NCBI RefSeq assembly: GCF_003096595.1
Contig: NZ_QEKO01000009.1
Coordinates: forward strand, 1 to 64,000
DNA from: Pusillimonas noertemannii
GTDB taxonomy: Bacteria; Pseudomonadota; Gammaproteobacteria; Burkholderiales; Burkholderiaceae_B
Length of the DNA: 64,000 nt
Reading direction: 5' to 3'
A program made the position numbers and the translations under genes. Below are positions 60,968 through 64,000 of the stretch, one piece after another. Every line of letters begins with the position of its first letter. Position 1 is the first letter of the stretch. Below the pieces are notes generated by a model that did no database searches, was not told where the DNA came from, and was given only the letters and a program-made list of their open reading frames with translations.

Positions 60968-61419
60968 GCGACATGCAGCCCGATCTGCGCGAGCTTTACC
61001 AGGAAGTCATCTTCGACCACAACCGAAGCCCGCGAAATTATCATGGCATGGAGCGGCCCAGCCACGTTGCACGCGGCCACAACCCCCTTTGCGGCGACGA
61101 GCTCACCGTCTACGTGCGGGTCGAAAACGGCGTCGTGGCCGAAGCCAGTTTCGTGGGTCAGGGCTGCGCGATCTCTACCGCGTCGGCCTCGCTCATGACC
61201 GAAGCGGTGCGCGGCAAGCCGCTCGACGAAGTCGAGGCCCTGTTTCGCGATTTCCACGCCATGCTTACCGAGTCCCAGCCCGAAGGGCGCGACTTCGGCA
61301 AGCTGCAGGTGCTGGCCGGCGTCAAAGAGTTTCCCGTGCGGGTCAAGTGCGCGACTCTGGCCTGGCACACCTTGCATAACGCCCTGGCCGGCGTGGCGGA
61401 CACCGCCAAAACCGAATGA
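60964..61419 (+). CDS. sufU: sulphur-transfer protein SufU
   Basis: 151 residues. IscU-like fold with zinc ligands Cys43, Asp45, Cys68 and Cys129 (NPLCGDEL, GQGCAIS, VKCATL) and the insertion between GxGCAIS and the last Cys typical of SufU. It accepts persulphide from SufS. There is no sufE or sufA in the cluster, so this is a SufU-type system, best known from Gram-positives but present in some proteobacteria. Coupled to sufS by ATGA. Confidence 0.93.
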   Translation: MSDMQPDLRELYQEVIFDHNRSPRNYHGMERPSHVARGHNPLCGDELTVYVRVENGVVAEASFVGQGCAISTASASLMTEAVRGKPLDEVEALFRDFHAMLTESQPEGRDFGKLQVLAGVKEFPVRVKCATLAWHTLHNALAGVADTAKTE

Positions 61420-61428
61420 GGCTGTTCC

Positions 61429-61995
61429 ATGTATCACAATAGAAGACCCAATGAAGTTGTCGTCAGCCGGGACTGCCCGGCCGTGTCGGTGCCTTTTGGC
61501 GAGGCCGTCACCATCCAGGAAGGTTGCGTGGCACAAATCACCCAGCGCTTGGGCGGCAGCTACACCGTCTACGTAGAAGGCAATCTTTACCGCATCGAGG
61601 GCCGTGATGCAGACGCCCTGGGCCTGGAGCCGGTCGAGGCGCCGGCGGTCCAGCCCGCCTCCGGACCTGTCACGGCCGAGTCGGTCGAGGCCTCGGCATT
61701 AGAACTGCTGGCCACTTGCTACGATCCTGAAATTCCCGTGGACATCGTCAACCTGGGGCTGGTGTATCGCTGCGAGGTGCTGCCGGGCCAGGAAGAGGGC
61801 ACGTTCCGCATCGAAGTGGACATGACACTGACTGCGCCAGGTTGCGGCATGGGCACCTTCATCGCCGATGAAGCGCGCACCAAGCTGATGTCGATTCCCG
61901 GCGTAGAAAACGTCAGCGTCGACCTGGTGTGGGATCCGCCATGGGGCCGTGAGATGATCAGCGAGCATGGCAAACTGGAACTAGGCCTGATGTAG
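61429..61995 (+). CDS. sufT: Fe-S maturation factor SufT (MIP18/DUF59 family)
   Basis: 188 residues. An N-terminal beta-rich part (about 1-65, VVSRDCPAVSVPFGEAVTIQEGCVAQITQRLGGSYTVYV) and a C-terminal DUF59 domain with LATCYDPEIPVDIVNLGLVY and the conserved Cys in TAPGCGMG. SufT aids Fe-S protein maturation, mainly under high demand. It is the last gene of the suf unit, nine bases after sufU. Confidence 0.92.
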   Translation: MYHNRRPNEVVVSRDCPAVSVPFGEAVTIQEGCVAQITQRLGGSYTVYVEGNLYRIEGRDADALGLEPVEAPAVQPASGPVTAESVEASALELLATCYDPEIPVDIVNLGLVYRCEVLPGQEEGTFRIEVDMTLTAPGCGMGTFIADEARTKLMSIPGVENVSVDLVWDPPWGREMISEHGKLELGLM

Positions 61996-62031
61996 GATGC
62001 CAGCAAGCGCAACACCGTTGTAAGATAGCAT

Positions 62032-62064
62032 CGACGCGGTGGCGCTAAATTTTTCTTCGCGTCG
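62032..62064. terminator. hairpin after the suf operon
   Basis: CGACGCG (62032-62038) and CGCGTCG (62058-62064) flank a 19-base loop containing ATTTTTC. It is a weak terminator candidate in the 139-base gap before the EAL gene. Confidence 0.4.
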
Positions 62065-62134
62065 TCCGTTATACCCTTGCGAACCCTATGGCTGCGCGCT
62101 GTAGTGTTGGTGTGAAAGTCGGGAGGCGTTGAAT

Positions 62135-63085
62135 ATGTCGTTGCACGAGGTTGCTGGAAGCCCGCCCGGATTTCAGGGGGAACCTATTCAAGCGACTCTG
62201 CTCGACTGCCTGAGCGACATCCTGAGGCATGACCGGCTCGTGCCGGTGTTCCAGCCCATTGTCGACTTGCAGCGGGGGACCCTCGTAGGCTACGAGGGAC
62301 TCATTCGCGGCCCCTCCGGAAGCCCGCTGCGTTCGCCGCTGGACCTATTCCGGGTGGCGGGCGAGAACGGCCTGACCATCGAGCTCGAGCTGCGTTGCTG
62401 CCAGACCTTGCTGCGCCGCTTTGCCGGCCTTGGCCTGCCCGGCCAGTTGTTTCTCAACATCGGTGCGCCCGCATTGCCGCGGCTTGCCCGCGACGGCAAG
62501 GCCATGGCCCTGAACCTCGAGAGCCTGGGCCTGGCGCCGGCCCGGATCGTCCTCGAACTGACAGAGCACTCCGTCCATGATCGCGAGCATTTCCCCGGTC
62601 TGCTCGCGTCGTATCGAGGCGCGGGCTTCCAGTTGGCCATCGATGACCTGGGTGAGGGCTATTCCAGCCTGCGCCGCTGGTCGGAGTTCAAGCCCGAATA
62701 CGTCAAGGTCGACATGTATTTTGTGCGCGACGTCCATCTTGACTCCCTCAAGCAGCAGTTCCTGCGCTCGATTCGCGACATTGCGCTCGAGTCGGGGGCG
62801 GTAGTGGTCGCCGAGGGCATTGAACAAGTGGAAGAGCTGCAGTTTCTGCGCGGCATCGGCATACCGGGTGGCCAGGGTTTCTACATTGGCATGCCCGAAT
62901 CACGGCCTTTTGCCAGCGTGCCCGGCCCGCTGCTTTGCGAACTGTCCCGGCATATGGACGAGCACAAGCCCACCCCGGCGTCCGCGGCGGGAAAAGCCCG
63001 GGCCGGCGGCTACCGGCCCGAGGTCTCGGACTGCCCGCCGATGCAGGTCCAGCCCAGCTTGGCGCCGCGCGACACGGCGGCATAG
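62135..63085 (+). CDS. EAL-domain protein (c-di-GMP phosphodiesterase-like)
   Basis: 316 residues, a stand-alone EAL domain with short tails and no GGDEF or membrane segment. Most catalytic residues are present: QPIVD, NIGAP, LELTEH, IDDLGEGYSSL (DD pair), KVDMYF, VVAEGIEQ and GGQGFYIGMP. The name-giving EAL motif is EGL (Glu54 kept, YEGLIRG), so activity is likely but not certain. ATG 62135 has GGGAGG upstream. Its last 76 bases overlap the convergent LuxR-type gene, so the Pro/Ala-rich C-terminal tail is coded on both strands. Confidence 0.88.
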   Translation: MSLHEVAGSPPGFQGEPIQATLLDCLSDILRHDRLVPVFQPIVDLQRGTLVGYEGLIRGPSGSPLRSPLDLFRVAGENGLTIELELRCCQTLLRRFAGLGLPGQLFLNIGAPALPRLARDGKAMALNLESLGLAPARIVLELTEHSVHDREHFPGLLASYRGAGFQLAIDDLGEGYSSLRRWSEFKPEYVKVDMYFVRDVHLDSLKQQFLRSIRDIALESGAVVVAEGIEQVEELQFLRGIGIPGGQGFYIGMPESRPFASVPGPLLCELSRHMDEHKPTPASAAGKARAGGYRPEVSDCPPMQVQPSLAPRDTAA

Positions 63086-63750
63086 ACCGCCGCATTGCGG
63101 TTGTGCACGTCAAGGCGCTGGTACAGGGTTTCCGTATGCGCCTTGGCCGTGGCCACCGAGATATTCAGATAGCGGCCTACCGTCTTCATCGGATAGCCCC
63201 TGGCCAGCAGCACCAGCACTTCGTACTGTCGAGGCGTCAGGCCCAGCATCTCCGACTCGGCATGCGCCTGCAGCGAAAGCTTGCCCTGGCACGGTTCCTG
63301 GGCCTTGCTGTCGGGACCTGGCGTGTCGGGCCGCTTGGACGGGCGCACCCTTTGCTCCGGCGTGATCTGCTTGCGCAAGGGGAAGCAAGTGCCGCCGGCA
63401 AGGACCAGGCGGATGGCCGCTTGCAGCACCTCGGGGTCGGCATTTTTGGGCACATACCCGCATACGGCGGCGGGCAGGGCGATAGAGCCCGGCAACTGAT
63501 GATGGTCCGACAGAAGCATGATGGAGCGGGGCGCGTAGGCGTGCAGCGCCGCGTCTATCAGGTGGTTGGTGTCTTCTGCGGGTGAGATCGACAGTAGCAC
63601 GAGGTCGATGTCGCGCGGGTCGCGGCTGGCTCCGGTCATGGCGGCGTAGTCTGCGCCTTCGATCTTGACGTCGGGGACGACGTTGGCGATGAGTTGCAGG
63701 AGTCCCAACCGGAGTATTGCATGTGGTTCCACTACTTTGATAATGGTCAT
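63010..63750 (-). CDS. LuxR-type response regulator with degenerate receiver
   Basis: 246 residues. The N-terminal receiver-like domain (about 1-115) lacks the phosphoacceptor: where LLD is expected the sequence is LVLLSIS (Ser54), and the acidic pocket DD is VEPH. The switch Lys is kept (CGYVPKNAD). A Gln/Pro-rich linker leads to a C-terminal LuxR helix-turn-helix (GLTPRQYEVLVLLARGYPMKTVGRYLNISVATAKAHTETLYQRL). It is probably controlled by abundance or ligand rather than phosphorylation. The start at 63750 has GGAAGAT upstream. It overlaps the EAL gene tail to tail. Confidence 0.88.
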   Translation of the reverse strand: MTIIKVVEPHAILRLGLLQLIANVVPDVKIEGADYAAMTGASRDPRDIDLVLLSISPAEDTNHLIDAALHAYAPRSIMLLSDHHQLPGSIALPAAVCGYVPKNADPEVLQAAIRLVLAGGTCFPLRKQITPEQRVRPSKRPDTPGPDSKAQEPCQGKLSLQAHAESEMLGLTPRQYEVLVLLARGYPMKTVGRYLNISVATAKAHTETLYQRLDVHNRNAAVYAAVSRGAKLGWTCIGGQSETSGR

Positions 63751-64000
63751 GCTTATCTTCCTACGTGCGACGTTGCATGTTAGAGGGTTGGGATTCGCGT
63801 CTGACTGGTGTGGCGCACAAAGTATCCCCTTGCCGATCGCAACAAACGGTTGTTGCACGTAGGATGATTCTGCACTGGGCCTGCCCAGCAGGCGGCTCCC
63901 CTCTATGTGGCGTATTTTCGCCCTTTTCGCGACGTCAATAATTTAAATGAAATAATATGTACAAGTAAATGATTTCATTGGAAATTAACTGCAACATTGT
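63751..64000. other. upstream region of the LuxR-type gene, to the window edge
   Basis: No gene is seen. Two inverted repeats occur: GCAACAA/TTGTTGC (63839-63856, four-base loop), a possible operator about 90 bases from the start, and GCCTGC/GCAGGC (63879-63893). From about 63931 the sequence is AT-rich, unlike the flanks, as in a promoter region or a transferred segment; it runs off the edge. Confidence 0.4.

Overview
The window looks like a chromosomal segment of a betaproteobacterium. The best fit is Burkholderiales, probably family Alcaligenaceae (Bordetella/Achromobacter/Pusillimonas-like). The grounds are high GC, PrpR-controlled prpBCD, a regulatory PTS made only of EIIA(Man)-HPr-EI and placed beside gshB and amtB-glnK, an ihfA-merR pair after pheT, and many solute-binding-protein transporters beside aromatic-type catabolic genes. 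This placement is inference from protein character and gene order; no rRNA, tRNA, CRISPR array or intact insertion sequence is visible.

Layout. 1-4458: methylcitrate (propionate) pathway prpD'-prpC-prpB, read leftward from a sigma-54 promoter, with the activator gene prpR divergent. 4483-31299: a long accessory catabolic region in several short transcription units: SDR and MarR; Rieske oxygenase and VOC dioxygenase-like protein; a flavin monooxygenase; acyl-CoA synthetase and GntR; a periplasmic ligand-binding protein; an Lrp-type regulator divergent from a pyruvate dehydrogenase E1-E2 pair; Fe-alcohol dehydrogenase, aldehyde dehydrogenase and an amidohydrolase/decarboxylase; an FAH-type hydrolase; an acetolactate synthase large subunit; an alpha/beta hydrolase; and a five-gene ABC uptake system of the spermidine/putrescine class with a LysR gene. 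The set is consistent with uptake and breakdown of an aromatic or related carboxylate to central metabolites, but the substrate cannot be named.

31500-55500: mostly core genes. thrS and infC are separated from rpmI-rplT-pheS-pheT-ihfA by about 12 kb holding gshB, the regulatory PTS genes, amtB-glnK, a lipoprotein, ubiK, comM, an aromatic-acid MFS transporter with its MarR regulator, and a scar where a 5'-truncated lysR and a truncated nucleobase-permease gene meet head to head. After merR come a ferritin-like DUF455 protein, an anti-sigma/ECF sigma pair and an Atm1-type ABC exporter. 55558-61995: an Rrf2 regulator and sufBCDSUT with tightly overlapping genes. 62135-63750: an EAL-domain gene and a LuxR-type regulator with overlapping 3' ends.

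The most interesting signal lies just upstream of thrS. A short leader peptide ends in four consecutive threonine codons, followed by a segment able to form an antiterminator and then by a strong intrinsic terminator 14 bases before the thrS start codon. This has every element of a ribosome-stalling attenuator sensing charged tRNA-Thr. Other points of note: infC has no ATG/GTG/TTG at the expected place and probably starts at AUC; two sigma-54 promoters have well-placed activator sites; an IscR-like operator lies upstream of the suf genes; an exact 52-bp palindromic element is duplicated at 40.4-40.6 kb; and the LuxR-type protein has a receiver lacking its phosphoacceptor aspartate.
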